Positions 28,382 to 39,900 of a DNA stretch of 64,000 nucleotides are shown here, piece by piece. Source of the DNA: Zelonia costaricensis (taxonomy: Eukaryota > Euglenozoa > Kinetoplastea > Trypanosomatida > Trypanosomatidae). The stretch spans positions 1-64,000 of the forward strand of contig JASAOO010003523.1 in the NCBI GenBank assembly GCA_030849075.1, in the 5' to 3' direction. The translations under genes and the position numbers were made by a program. The notes beneath the pieces are model-generated. The model ran no database searches, was not told the DNA's origin, and saw only the letters and a program-made list of their open reading frames with translations. Every line of letters starts with the position of its first letter. The first letter of the stretch is position 1.

Positions 28382-30742
28382 ATGACGACGGTGCGCGTTC
28401 CAGCCTACGAGATGGTACTCGCCGCACTCTGTCGCAGCGTCACCAGCAACGAGGGCATCCGCGTAGAGGGCCGGCAGGAGGGCTACCGGTGCAAGGCTAC
28501 GTACTCCTTGCGGCCGGCCCTCGTCGTGTCGCCGCTGAGCATGCCGCACGTGAACGCCATCGCGGCAGCCGTCGACCAGTTCTGCACTGCCATCTCGCGC
28601 GTCTCGCTGCTTGTCGACGACTTCTTTTGGGAGGTGTGCGTCAAAGTGAGTCGGCGAGGTGAGTACATGGTGAAGCTCACGCTGCTCAATCGCTGGCTGG
28701 ACAGCAGCGCTGCGTCAGAAAGCGACGCCGCCGCCGCCATCGCCTCGGCAGCGGTCGCGTGCTCTGTGCTGTCAGCCCCAGCTGCCGATGACGGCATGAG
28801 GACGCTGTTTGATGTGTGGCGCCGCAGCGCGGAGCCGCTGGCGCTCGAGCACCACCTGCGGACGAAGTTCCCCGGACTGATCGCAGTGGTGGCGCACGTT
28901 CGTCAGCCCGCAGTGGACGCCACTGGCGACGCTGCATCGGCGCCGCGTCCGGCGCGGCCCTCGCTGCACAGCAAGCCGGACAAGTTCAGCGCGTACGTGC
29001 CGCTGACCGCCGACGGCGCCGCGTCGATGGTCGAGTACACGCCAAACGGACGCCCGTTCCGGCTCTCCGCCGACTCCTTTTGCGAGGTCAACCACGACAT
29101 GGAGGATGCCATCTTTCACGCAATCGTTGAGTTTCTTCGACTCGACGGCGACGTGGCGGCCACGAACGCACCGCAAGACGTGCAGAGGTGTAGCACATGC
29201 GACGCCACTACTGCCGCCAAGGAGATGCCGCCGACGAAGGAGAGGGGGTCTACTCCCGGGCTGCGTTTCCCGTGCCGCCGCCGCGCCTTCATTTGCGGAC
29301 GCGACGTCAACAGTGTTGTGCGGACGTTCGAGGACTTCTACAGCGCCACCACAGTGGCCACGTCGTGCCCCTGCGTATTCGCCGACGCGAATGCCAACGG
29401 CATCGCACAGTGTCAGCTGCGTGCCAAGGACCAGCTCGCGGAGCTACTGCACGGCTTTGCCAGCGCGGCACCAAGCGCTGCCAGGGATGTGGCGCCAGAG
29501 GAGGCGCACGTTCTCATCACCGCCGGGCGGCACGGCCTGCACCCCCACACGACCGTCGCGCTTGCGCAGCTCGCGGCGGCGGCACGCGTGACAGACCTCA
29601 TCTACGTGAGCTGCAACGTGGAGTCGCTGACGCGCGACGTGCACGTCTTGAAGGAGGCGATGTTCATTGCCCATGCCCGCACTTTCGACTTCTTCCCTGG
29701 CACCGATTACGTCATGACCGTGCTGCACCTCCGCCCACTCCGCGCCGTGCCCCGCTGCGGTTTGCTTGTCTTGCCCGTCGGCGTGCCCGGCACGGGGAAG
29801 TCGACAAGCGGTCGTGCGCTGGCGGCCTTCTTCGCCACGGTGCAGTGCGGCGGTGCATATGTGACGACGTGCGGGTCCGGCGCCAAACAGCGGAAGGGGC
29901 CAGCCGCGAAGAGGGCGCGGCGGGAGGGGTGTGGCGCACCGTCCTGTGTTGTGCCCCGCTCCTTTCTTGCCGTCTCGCATTCCCCCTTCAACTACCGCCA
30001 CGTGGAGCGGGATCAGGTGTTTCACGACACCCACGCCTCGGCAGGGCTCAAGGCGGCGAAGCAGCAGACCCACGAGGCACTCCTCGCCGCACTGGGGAGC
30101 TGGGCAGACACACGGACGCCTCCGTGTGAAAGGGAAAGGTCAGTGACGGGCAGCCCACCAGTCAGTCGCTCAGCAGTCCTGCAGCGCGGTGTGGACGACA
30201 ACGCTGTTCTGCTCGAACAGGCGAGTGTGCCTCGTCGCGTCTTGTACCTCGACTCCACCAACGGCTCCCGCGAGGCGCGGCAGCTCTACTGCACAACCTG
30301 GCGGAGTGGCGAGGACGCTGCGAAGGGCGGCTGTGCGCCAGCTTCGTCTCTTGCGCTCTTCTTCCAAGCACCCAGCGCGGCCACGGCAGAGTCGGAGCTG
30401 CTGGCACGGGTGCAGCGGCGCGGACCGCACCCGAGTTTCCCTGCCGCTGCCGACGAGCAGCTGAGGAAGCTGCGTGTCATTGCCGACGCCGTCAGGGGGG
30501 GAAGTGGGGCCCCCGCACACGCCATGGGGAGCGAACACTGCGACACAGATGCGGCGTCGTACCGTGTCGCCGCTAGCGCTGTGCCCGACGCAGCACAGAG
30601 CACCGTTGCCGAGGTACTCGTCGCCGTCTTCGCCCACCTCCTGTTTTCGCAGGAGCTGGCAAGCTCATTTGTGCAGGGTGCCGTGGAGTCCCTTGCTGGC
30701 GCAGCGACAACCTCCCCTCCACGACGCACGCCCGACGAGTAA
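28382..30742 (+). CDS. Degenerate TrmA/TRMT2-like methyltransferase fused to a P-loop domain
   Basis: The 786-residue product joins two modules. Residues about 1-455 follow the TrmA/RlmD uracil-5 methyltransferase plan. LSADSFCEVNHDMEDAI near 229-245 matches the family SF-x-Q-x-N block with Q changed to E235. YVSCNVESLTRDV holds the presumed nucleophile C411, and FFPGTDYVMTVLHLR closes the fold. However, the usual SAM motif (D/E-x-x-CG-x-G) is replaced by something like FICGRDVN, and the D-P-P-R-x-G loop reads TAGRHGL. A Walker A motif GVPGTGKST starts at G467 and opens a second module of about 310 residues with RDQVF and LYLDSTNGSREARQL. This resembles polynucleotide or tRNA-ligase-type kinases, but the family is unsure. 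The MTase part may be inactive and act in RNA binding. Confidence 0.6.
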   Translation: MTTVRVPAYEMVLAALCRSVTSNEGIRVEGRQEGYRCKATYSLRPALVVSPLSMPHVNAIAAAVDQFCTAISRVSLLVDDFFWEVCVKVSRRGEYMVKLTLLNRWLDSSAASESDAAAAIASAAVACSVLSAPAADDGMRTLFDVWRRSAEPLALEHHLRTKFPGLIAVVAHVRQPAVDATGDAASAPRPARPSLHSKPDKFSAYVPLTADGAASMVEYTPNGRPFRLSADSFCEVNHDMEDAIFHAIVEFLRLDGDVAATNAPQDVQRCSTCDATTAAKEMPPTKERGSTPGLRFPCRRRAFICGRDVNSVVRTFEDFYSATTVATSCPCVFADANANGIAQCQLRAKDQLAELLHGFASAAPSAARDVAPEEAHVLITAGRHGLHPHTTVALAQLAAAARVTDLIYVSCNVESLTRDVHVLKEAMFIAHARTFDFFPGTDYVMTVLHLRPLRAVPRCGLLVLPVGVPGTGKSTSGRALAAFFATVQCGGAYVTTCGSGAKQRKGPAAKRARREGCGAPSCVVPRSFLAVSHSPFNYRHVERDQVFHDTHASAGLKAAKQQTHEALLAALGSWADTRTPPCERERSVTGSPPVSRSAVLQRGVDDNAVLLEQASVPRRVLYLDSTNGSREARQLYCTTWRSGEDAAKGGCAPASSLALFFQAPSAATAESELLARVQRRGPHPSFPAAADEQLRKLRVIADAVRGGSGAPAHAMGSEHCDTDAASYRVAASAVPDAAQSTVAEVLVAVFAHLLFSQELASSFVQGAVESLAGAATTSPPRRTPDE

Positions 30743-31354
30743 GTAGGTGTTTCTGTGCGGGCGCGTTCGCGGGCCGGGGCAGAAGGCCAGCCATTTGGCC
30801 TCTTTGTTTTGCTCTCATGTTGCGGCCCCCGCCGAATCTACCGCGTGGGCACAGCTTCCCCCACCTCCAATGCCGAAAGCAAAAAAAAGGAAAAGGCAGA
30901 GACGTGCTCGGCAAACAACAGCAACAACAACACAGATGACTGCAACGAAGCAACGCGAATCGACTGCGGCTGACTGCGCACGCCCCCAGGTGACTTCTTT
31001 CAGCGGCAACAGATGTGCTCTCGAACGGGAGCTGCGGCACGTCTTGCGCGCCTGCTTTCACTTGACGGCCGCACGTGCGCATCTCCTCCGCAATGGTTGC
31101 GTTTCTTTTTTTCACGTCTCTCACGCACTCTCTTCCTCGTTCCTCTCTCTACCGTTGACCGTCGCTGCGCACACTGGCCGTAGCTCCTCCTGCATCGACG
31201 GCGCGGTGTGGTCTCCTCACTTTTCGGAAGCTCCCTCCCCTGCGCAGGTTCCCGCTGGCGGCCGCCTGCGCCAGATCAGCCCTTCCTGTCCTGTGAGGCG
31301 TTTGTTTCGTTCTTTTCCTTTCCTCCGTCATTCGGGGAGAAAACTGGCCGTGCC
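30743..31354. other. Intergenic spacer
   Basis: The 612-bp spacer has an A-rich block (30886-30905), an AAC-rich stretch (30920-30940) and a pyrimidine tract at 31304-31327 followed by AG at 31338-31339, a likely acceptor for the TPR gene. Confidence 0.5.
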
Positions 31355-32410
31355 ATGTTCAAGGCGAGTCGCGCGCTGGCGGCGATGCTGCCGTCGATCA
31401 GCTTCGGCGCAAACAAGACCGACTTCTTCACGAACCTGTGGAACAAGCCGCAGACACGCGACGAGCGGGTGAAGGAGTATGTGCCGGAGGTGCTGGAGGA
31501 AAGCCTGGCCGAGCAGCGCGCCGTGCTGGAGGAGAGCACGACGCGCGACGTCATTGTAGAGCTGGGTAACAAGATCCTACAGCAGATCGACAACAAGAGC
31601 CCGACACCCAGCATCGCACCACACCTCAACACGCTCCTTCTCCAGTACGGCGCGAAGGACGTGATTGCGCAGCGGCCGCTCAGCTACCTTCTCTACCCCA
31701 ACTCGTCGGTCGTGGCAGCAGGCGAGCAGGCACATGAGCTCGTGTCCGGGTTTCCCGACAACTTCCGTGCAATGATCGAGGAGGTGGAGCGCAACGGCTG
31801 CTCCGCCCGCCTCGCACAAGCACCGTCGACCGCCTCGCAGCACGGGGAAAGCGCAGCAGAGGCGACGGCAGCAACCGCGTCACTGCCCACCGCCGCGCCA
31901 CAGGCGCCGGCTACGGCTTCGCGCTCGGGCGACGTGGTGATGGTTTCGAAAGAGGAGCACGAACCGATGGACCTGACGATGTTCGTTAAGGTGGCCGCCG
32001 GCATGGCGATGGCCAACCTGCACTGCGGCGACCTGCGCAACGCCGTGCGCTGCGTCGACGCCGGCGTCGCCCACGCGAAGGAGGCGACGCGGCTAGGTGG
32101 CCTTCTCGCGCTGAAGGCCGGCCTGCTGGTGCGGCAGAAGAAGCTGCCCGAGGCCGCGGAGTGCGCGAAGCTGGCGGTCGAGGCGTCCGGCAACGTTCAG
32201 GGCTACCTGCACGGCGCGTACGCGCTGCGCAAGCTGAACCGCCCCGAGGAAGCAATCGCGCTGCTGGAGCGCGGCCGGGAGGACCACCCGATGAACACTC
32301 AGTTCGAGGCACAGATTGAGGCGATCGAGAAGGAGCAGAAGCTTGCTTTGCCGGCCTCGTCGACATCGTCGCAGGCAACCGGGACGCAGGAGGCGCTGCC
32401 TGTCTCGTAG
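31355..32410 (+). CDS. TPR-repeat protein, possibly mitochondrial
   Basis: I recognise no named family for this 351-residue protein. Its first 30 residues are basic and hydrophobic (MFKASRALAAMLPS), consistent with a mitochondrial presequence. A helical N-terminal region (about 35-145) is followed by an Ala/Thr/Pro-rich linker (about 150-190). A TPR-like array then covers about 205-320, with alternating small and large residues such as GMAMANLHCGDLRNAVRCVD, AALKAGL-type helices and KLNRPEEAIALLERGRED. TPR arrays mediate protein-protein contacts. The tail is a Ser/Thr/Gln-rich disordered segment. ATG 31355 is the first in frame and sits just after the splice AG; non-ATG codons upstream read as UTR. 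Confidence 0.75.
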   Translation: MFKASRALAAMLPSISFGANKTDFFTNLWNKPQTRDERVKEYVPEVLEESLAEQRAVLEESTTRDVIVELGNKILQQIDNKSPTPSIAPHLNTLLLQYGAKDVIAQRPLSYLLYPNSSVVAAGEQAHELVSGFPDNFRAMIEEVERNGCSARLAQAPSTASQHGESAAEATAATASLPTAAPQAPATASRSGDVVMVSKEEHEPMDLTMFVKVAAGMAMANLHCGDLRNAVRCVDAGVAHAKEATRLGGLLALKAGLLVRQKKLPEAAECAKLAVEASGNVQGYLHGAYALRKLNRPEEAIALLERGREDHPMNTQFEAQIEAIEKEQKLALPASSTSSQATGTQEALPVS

Positions 32411-33892
32411 TTCTTGCGAGCAAGGTGGTCGTGCGCTGGCAACCAGGAGGAGAGGGAGATGGGGCGGGGGGGGAGGGGTGCGAAGAGAATAGGGAGGGCG
32501 GTGGGGGACTGCTGTTGTTTTTCGCGGCATCCCGAGTGCACTTCTTGTCACTTCCTCCCGGCTGAGTGCCGCCCTTCTTCCTCTCTTCACGCCCCTGTCC
32601 TTGCACATCGAAGCTTTGGCTGTGACCGCAAGGCCTATATCACACAAGAACACGCGAGGAAGAAGAAGAACAACAAAAGACACAGCGAGCGACGAGACGA
32701 GATTGTGCGTCGCAACTCGGAAGGGGGAGGGAAGGAAGGAGGCGGGGGGAGAGTTCCCAATACACAACTACGCGAGACGGGGAGCGAGGAGCCTCATTTC
32801 GTCGCACTTTACGTGCGGGTGAAGTGTAGCGCTGCTTCTTTAGCTACCACGTCCCTGACCAAGTGCCGGGTTCGACCTTCAAGCGCGAAACACTGGCAAG
32901 CGGTGCCCTGTTTGATGCGGCGTCCCACTCGCTGGTACACCCCACAGGCACACACAAAAAGCTGTCAAGCCCTCTTGCAGGGTCTTCCTGTGCACATGAG
33001 CGCGATGTCTGCATTGTCGATTTTCTCCTGCCTTTTGCGTCCTTTTATTGGCCCATCACGACTCACCACGTCCATCACTCCCTTCGCAACGCGATACGTT
33101 CGCCCCCCCTCCCTCCCCGCCCTTCCCCACCCCTCTGGTCCTGCCCTTGCACAGTCGTGGCAGGAACCTACTTGACGAGTGGCCCCTTTGTTTCCTCCCA
33201 GACCCCTCAACTGGTACACGAGCAACAACAGAAAGAGTCTTGAAAGCGAGCAAGAATCCCCACCGCACTGGAGCTGGGGGCTGCGCTGCTAGACTGAAAG
33301 CCATCAGAGGTCTTTGCGCAACTCTGAGGAAGGCGTGCGGTTGTGTGTGTTTGTGTGTGTGCTTGAGGTGAAGGAAGAAGAGCACACCCACCAGGAGCTC
33401 GTCGCTCAGGGCTGCCCAGTCGCGTCTGGCGCTGTTTTCAGTGCTGCACTCGTATTGTTTTGTGTTGCCGCCTCGTTTCCCAATCGCTGCTTGCGTCGCT
33501 TCCTTTTTCTCCTGCTGCCTCATTCTTTGTCATCGCTGTTTGACTTTCGTTGCCGGAGCACACAGGGGACTTGAGGCACCACTGCTACACCCTGTGTCTC
33601 TCGCGGCTCTTTGTTCCTTTTTTTCTCTGTGTGCATGTGACCGGGCGCTATCGCTGCTGACCTCGTGGGCGGACTGCCGACTGCACCAGCTCCCCCCTCC
33701 CGGTAGGTGTTTGTTGTGGTTGCCGCCATCTGCGCCGCGTTTCCGCTCTTGGCGGCTTTGAGCGCGACCACCGTTGGGTTCGTGTTACGCGGCTGGGCTA
33801 CACGACAGCTGCGTCGTGTGTCCGCGTCCGTCTCGCATCACCTTTTCCTCTCCTTCCTCTAGAATCAACGCCCCTCCCTCCCTTCTCCCGCC
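32411..33892. other. Intergenic spacer
   Basis: The 1.48-kb spacer has purine-rich DNA (32440-32500 and 32720-32755, with G-runs) and pyrimidine tracts from 33090 onward. No gene was recognised. A GGTTCGAC string near 32870 is not part of a tRNA fold. Confidence 0.5.
33826..33862 (+). promoter_or_regulatory. Candidate trans-splice acceptor
   Basis: A pyrimidine-rich tract ends CTTCCTCTAG with AG at 33861-33862, 31 nt before the DENN ATG. Confidence 0.6.
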
Positions 33893-35590
33893 ATGTCCGC
33901 CGTCATGGAGAGCGTCATCGACATCGGCGCCCAGTTCCAGGAGCTGAAGGCCTCCTTCGTGGGGTACCACAAGAAGGAGACGGCCTTCACGTCCAAGTCG
34001 CAGGTCTTCTACAACAAGGGCAACGAGCACAGCTGCATCAACTGCTTCCTGGTCATGCGCCTCGACCGCAATCGTAGTGGCGGGGAGGTGGTCAAGATAT
34101 CGTGGTCATACCCCTACACCCCCGCCACGGTCCTGCAGCGCTACCCGAACCTGGGCAAGTTTGCCATGGCAAACGCCGGCACGTCCTACACGGTGGATCA
34201 GCTTAGCTACACGTTCGTGCTGACGGACAGCAAGGGCGTGCGGGAGTACGGGCACACGACGGCGTTCGTGAACGGCGAGGCGGTTGTGACCATCTCGCCC
34301 TACCCGTGGTGCAACTTCTTCTACCGGCTCGCCTACCTCTTCGTGACGAACGGCAACGAGGGTGGGCAGAAGGTGGTGAAGGCGCTGTGCAAGTGCCCGA
34401 CGCCGCCGTCGGGCGGCATGTTCAACACGCCGCTCGACCTCGGCATGACCTTCAACCGCCCGTACGACCGGCTCTGCTCCTTCATCGACACCGCGCCGCT
34501 CGACTTGCTCGTCATCTTCCCCAACATTGACGACCTCTTCTCCGTGCTGGCAGATTTGATGCTGGAAAAGCACGTCATCATCGTCGGACACAACTTCTCC
34601 ATTGTCTCCAACGTCGTCATGTCGCTGCAGGCGCTCGTCGCCCCCTTCGACTGGATGCACATTCTCATCCCGATCCTGCCCACGTCGCTGCTGGATGTCC
34701 TCGCCGCGCCGCCGCCGTACCTCGTCGGCATCCTGACCTCGCAGCTGCCCCACGTCGCACGCGTGCCGCTCGACTCGGTCGTCGCCGTCCACCTCGGCCC
34801 AGACGGCGTGTGTGAGCGCGTCGACTACCTGAACGAGACCCGCAACCGCCTGCCCCACTCGGGGCTCTTTAGCGCGCTCCGTACGGGGCTCTCGATTCTG
34901 CGCATGCGACACCCGCGCGACCAAACCGTGCGCGACCTCTGCAGTCTCTTTCTCACCTACTACGCCAGCCTCTTTGGGGAGATTGTGCTGAAAGGGGCGC
35001 ACGGGTACGTGCGCAACGCCAACCTGTCCGAGCAGACACGTGAGTTCTTCGAGAAGCTCCTGTGCACGCAGAGCTTCACCATTTTGAGCGAGGAGGTGAA
35101 GAAGGCGCTCGACTCGCAGAACACGAATGACTGGATGGACAACGAGTTCATCGTCGCGGCCGTGCGCGGGCACCCCGACGTCTTCCCGGAGCACCATGCC
35201 GCACTGGTCCATGAAGAGAAGAACGGCGGCGGCTTCATTGAGAAGTACGAGGACTGCTTTGGTAGCAAGGAGAACTTCAACGGCTTCACGGCAGCCGTGC
35301 ACGGCTTCGGTGGCCACAGACTCGGCGTCAGTCGCCTGCTGCTGCGCTGCCTTTGCTCGCGCTGGTGCGGCCAGGACATCGCAGACGACTCCGATGACGG
35401 CTACTACACGGGCCGACGGATGGGGCAGGCCATCCTGCAGAATCGTCACCGCCCCGCGGCGCATGAGACGCCCGTCATCACGGACGAGATGATGATGATG
35501 TCCATGCCCGAGGTGCCGCCGGCGGCCGAGGCGTCCGTAACCAACGGCGCACGCGAATTCGAGGTCTCTGTCTCTGCCACGGACCGGTGA
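33893..35590 (+). CDS. DENN-domain protein, putative Rab GEF
   Basis: The 565-residue product has the tripartite DENN architecture. An upstream (longin-like) uDENN region spans about 1-165, with FVLTDSKGVREYGHTTAFVN and SPYPWCNFFYRLAYLF. The core DENN domain lies at about 195-285. It holds PLDLLVIFPNIDDLFSVL, then LEKHVIIVGHNFSIVSNVV, then LVAPFDWMHILIPILP and PPPYLVGI. A helical dDENN-like region covers about 320-420. DENN proteins are guanine nucleotide exchange factors for Rab GTPases in endosomal, secretory and autophagic traffic, so this is likely a membrane-traffic regulator. The C-terminal region (about 430-565) is less conserved, with a Met-run near 520. The specific Rab and DENN subfamily cannot be told from sequence alone. 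Confidence 0.88.
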   Translation: MSAVMESVIDIGAQFQELKASFVGYHKKETAFTSKSQVFYNKGNEHSCINCFLVMRLDRNRSGGEVVKISWSYPYTPATVLQRYPNLGKFAMANAGTSYTVDQLSYTFVLTDSKGVREYGHTTAFVNGEAVVTISPYPWCNFFYRLAYLFVTNGNEGGQKVVKALCKCPTPPSGGMFNTPLDLGMTFNRPYDRLCSFIDTAPLDLLVIFPNIDDLFSVLADLMLEKHVIIVGHNFSIVSNVVMSLQALVAPFDWMHILIPILPTSLLDVLAAPPPYLVGILTSQLPHVARVPLDSVVAVHLGPDGVCERVDYLNETRNRLPHSGLFSALRTGLSILRMRHPRDQTVRDLCSLFLTYYASLFGEIVLKGAHGYVRNANLSEQTREFFEKLLCTQSFTILSEEVKKALDSQNTNDWMDNEFIVAAVRGHPDVFPEHHAALVHEEKNGGGFIEKYEDCFGSKENFNGFTAAVHGFGGHRLGVSRLLLRCLCSRWCGQDIADDSDDGYYTGRRMGQAILQNRHRPAAHETPVITDEMMMMSMPEVPPAAEASVTNGAREFEVSVSATDR

Positions 35591-36952
35591 GGCCCCACCA
35601 TCTCGCTCGCAATGCTCTGCCTGTGGTTGCGTGTGTTTGTGTGTCAGTAGTCGAAGGCACTCGCGCGTATGCCGGCGGCCGCCTTCGCCGTGTCTAATGC
35701 TGTCTGTATCTCTGTGTTGCTTTGTGCGTGTACACGTAAGCCCTCTACTGCGTCCCAGCAGTTCCACGGCATCTCCAGCGCTTGTTTGTGTACGCCCAGC
35801 CGCGGCCGATTTCACGCCTTCTCGGACTGGCGCCCCCCATCATATGGTGACTCGCGTCGCTGCCGCCGGGTCTCATGCGCTCACGTTTGTTGCATTGGTG
35901 CCCGAGCCTCGCCCCGGTGAGCACGGGCATTCGAGCCTGACCCAGGCGCCCGCACCGCACCCCGCTTTGTCGGGCACCCCCTCCCCCTCCCCGCGTGGTG
36001 TTGCTCCCTTCGTGGGCGCGTTGCCTGTTGGGTGGCTGAGTCCGCCTTCCGTCTGCTTCCGCGCGCACGCCCTCTTGTTCCTCTTGGTGCTCCTTACTCG
36101 ACTCATCACCATCATCTTTATCATCATCGCCGCGTTCTTTTCTTGTTTTGTGTGTGTCTTGATGTCTGGACTTTCGCTACCCCGCCTTCACGACGGCCAC
36201 GTGCTCGCGCCCGTCTCCTCGCAGTGCATCTCGGGATGTGTGTACGGCGGCGCGATTTTGAATCGAGCGCCGTAGCTCCCCTTCTACCCCCCCCCCCCAC
36301 TCCACTCCACCCCGCCCTTTCGAACGCGCGGCTATCCGCCTTTGCAGTGGACGTCCGCTTTTTCTTCTGTAGAAGAAACGTCGGCTCACACTCGACCACC
36401 ACATTATCGAACTGCGAAAGCTCAGTAGAAGCGGCAGCCGACAAGGCGAGAAGCACACACAGAAGTATACGTGGCCGAACCTGTGTGAGCACGTGAGGGA
36501 CCGCAGAACAAACGGCGGGTGCGTGGTGTGCGCGTGCCTTGCGCGCTCTGTTGCTCGTCCACGGGACTGCTTTGCTGGGGGCTGGCAGGGCACCGGTGGA
36601 GTCTCCATCTAGGGTGGTGCCGCATGCGTCGCGTCACTGTGGACAAAAAAAAAAACAGCAGCGGCGCTGCTTCGAGGAAGTGGAGAGGCGGGGACACCGC
36701 CTCGGCGTACCTGTTTGAGAGAGACATGCTTCCAGCGTTCATCTGCCTTGGCATCTCCTCTTCAATCTGTTTGCCTCTTGTACGTTTCACACATATCTGA
36801 AAACACAAAATATGCTGCTCTCTGGTTCACTCACACAATCCCATCGCACACACACACACGCAAACAAGAGGTGATATTGGGGTGCTGCTTATCTGCCCCT
36901 CACTTTCCGCGGTGCCTGACGAGCCTCCTCTTGTACGCAGCACGCACGTCAA
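35591..36952. other. Intergenic spacer
   Basis: The 1.36-kb spacer has C/T-rich DNA and a C11 run near 36289-36299, a 12-A run near 36644-36655, and CA-rich sequence near 36843-36866. A frame here encodes one hydrophobic stretch, judged spurious. AG at 36939-36940 (GTACGCAG) lies only 12 nt before the PPR ATG. Confidence 0.5.
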
Positions 36953-39900
36953 ATGCCACGCGCAAGTCCACTGCTGCGGCGCGGCACGCTGGTACGGCGC
37001 CTCATCAGTTCATCGTTGTCTGGCGCGTCTGCACCGACTGCGGCAGGGGCGTCCCGGACCACTGCCGCGACGTCGTCTGCGGTGCCCTCCTCGTCATCAG
37101 CGTGCATTGCGGCATCCTCGCTGCGCGGCGCGGCGTGCGGCGTGCGCCACTACGGCGTTCTCGGTGCCTCGCGCGCGGTGCTGCTGGGGCCGGCCCCGGG
37201 CTCTGCGTCGCACTACCGCCCCTTCTCCAGCGAGGACGAGGCGGCGTTGGCGTCGGTGCTCTCCACGAAGCCGCGGCACGTGGCACGCCATATCCGACAG
37301 TCCATGCTGCGCTCCCGCCGCCGCGTCGCGCAGTTCCGCAACGCCGTGACGTACTTGATGATCTCGCTGCAGGCCAAGCTGCAGCGGCGCGAGATGAAGC
37401 CGGAGGATGCGACGAGCATCATGGAGAGTCTGATGCGTGAGTGCGTGGATCTCCGACAAGGCGACATGGCGCACCTGCTGTTTCGCGCGGCGATCCGCTT
37501 TCGCAAGTACGGCCTCGTCGTCGGCTTCCCGTTTGTGCGGCGCCTCTTCGAGTCGTACAAGCGCGAAAACGCCAAGGAGCTGATGTGCAGCATGGCCGAG
37601 GAGCTCAAGTCGAGCGAGGAGATGTGGGTGCTGGCGGTGCTGGCCTACCAGTTCAGCGGCCAGCGGGAGGAGAGCGCGGCGCTGTGGGAAAAGGTGCCGC
37701 GGGAGCGGCTCACGACGAGGGACTACTGCGCTGTGCTGGATGGGATGGGCATGACCGGCTGCTTTGCCGACATCGTCGACTTCACCACACGCGTCGTCAA
37801 GGACGTCGTGGCGACGCGGCGCAGCGACTCCATCGACCTCAACGCCGTCGTCTCGCACGCCGTCGTTGCCGGCCGCGGCAGCGCCGCAACGCTGGTGTCC
37901 GTCCTGCAGCTGGCCAAGGAGCACCATCTTGCCCTCTCCGACGCCGCCGTCGGCGCGGTCGCGCGGGTTCGTCTGCAGGACAACAGCGTGAAGACCCAGG
38001 CGGACTTGCGCCGCGTGGAGGCAGCCCTGTGTGCGGAGCTGGGCCGCGTCACGCTGGGTATGACCGCCGAGTCCGCCTTCATCTCGAAGGCGAGTGAGCT
38101 CATGCTGCGTCACCAGGATGTCGGCGACGAGGTGATGTTGCAGAAGGTGCTGCACCTGCGCCGCGTCATCCAGGAGGCCATCGCACTTGACACCGTGGAC
38201 GACCTCGACCCGCTCTACGCAACGTCGCTGTTGCGCGGGTTCGGTGTGCTGGGTCGCTTCGAGGACATGCGCAAGTGCTTCGACATGCTCGACGAGGCCG
38301 GTGTTGTCAAGGACCACAGGCCGTACGATGAGATGATGCGCTGGTACGCCCACGCGTACAACCTGAAGGAGGTCGTCGCTCTCAAGGAGGAGATGACGCG
38401 GCGGGAGGTGTACCACACAGCACAGACCTACCTCAACGTGTTTCGCGTGCTGGACCGCTACTACCCCCGGCTGGTGGAGAAGTACCTGGCCGAGATGCGG
38501 GCGCGTGGCATGCAGGTGGAGGGCTTCATGTACCCCGCCCTCGTCCGCGTCTTTCACGCGATGGGGGACGTGAACCGAGTCGAGGGGCTCTACCGCGAAG
38601 CGAAGCAGAAGGCCACCAACGGGGCAACGCATAACATGACCGCCACCCTCATTCTGCAAATGCTGCGGTGCTACCCGAAAGATTCCGTCCGCGGCGATGC
38701 GCTCGTGCAGGATGCGGAGCAGTTTGGGCTGCTTACCAACGAGGCGGTGCAGGCCGAGGTGTTGAACCACTACGCCGCCAACGAGCGCCCTGCCGCGATG
38801 AAGGCGCTGATGGCGCGTCTGCCGCACAAGACGACGGATGTGTACCGCGTGCTCCTCCGCAACGCCGCGCAGCACCGGCAGCGGGCCCACTTCGACGCCG
38901 TACTGGCCGAGGTGGAGACGCGGCAGGTGCCCCTGAACGAGCGCCTCTTCAGCGTCATCGTGATGTCCCTTGCGTACTTCCATGACGCCGAGGGCGTGCG
39001 GACGTACGTGCACAAGGCCCTGACGAGCGACAAAATCCACACGCCGCTCTTCTTCGCCGACGCCGCACACGCCTTTACGCGGCTGGGCGACGCCGCCTCG
39101 GTGGATCAGTGCTGGGCCGACCTGCTGGACAGCAAGATGGTGGTGACGATGCCGGTCTACAACCGCTTTCTCGACATCTACATGGGTCTCAATAACATGA
39201 CAAAGGTGCAGGAGATCCTCGACACAATGATGAAGCTCGTGCCGCCGAACCCCGTCACGGCGACGACGGTGGTGGACATGCTGGGGAAGATGGGCCGGCT
39301 CGCCGAGATGGAGGCGATTCTTGACGAGATGTCCAAGTCGACCAACGCCGCGCCGACGCTCGTGACGTACCACCAGGCCATGAACGCGTACGCCAAGTGC
39401 GGCGACGTGGTCAAGATGGAGGCGGCGCGAGAGAAGCTGCAGCGCGCGGGTTTTGAAGAGAACGCCGTCACTTTCAACATTCTGTTCGAGGGCTACGGCC
39501 GCGCCAAACGCTTCGAGCACCTGCAGGAGCTCGTCGAGGAGCGCAAGGCGCGTGGTGTGGCCATGGAGGAGTTTGGGTACGTGGTGCTGCTCAACATCTA
39601 CGCCCGTGCCCGCATGGCAGGGGAGGTGGAGGCGCTGGTGGAGGAGCTGGTCAGCGGCAACGGTGTCGTGCTCACGAGCCGCCTGCTTGCCACCGTCGCG
39701 TCCGCCTTCGGCAGGATCGGCAACGAGGAGCAGATGCGGTACTACGTGCAGCTGCTGCTCCGCCACCCCGAGTGCCGACTTCGCGACGTCGAGTCGGTTT
39801 ACCTCATCTACGCTCGCTTGCGGGACACCGTAAAGCTGCAGGAGCTGCTGGACACGCCGTCGCTGCCGCGGAGTGCCCTCATCTACAACACGTGCGTCAG

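Noticed and set aside
32866..32880. GGTTCGAC string resembling a tRNA B box
   Set aside because: There is no A box, no acceptor pairing and no anticodon arm around it.
34106..35815. A 569-codon minus-strand frame across the DENN gene
   Set aside because: Same composition effect; the sense frame has the full DENN architecture.
35631..36275. A 214-codon frame with one strongly hydrophobic segment
   Set aside because: It has a non-ATG start, Ser/Pro/Cys/Val-rich simple composition, and lies in a pyrimidine-rich spacer; no domain was seen.
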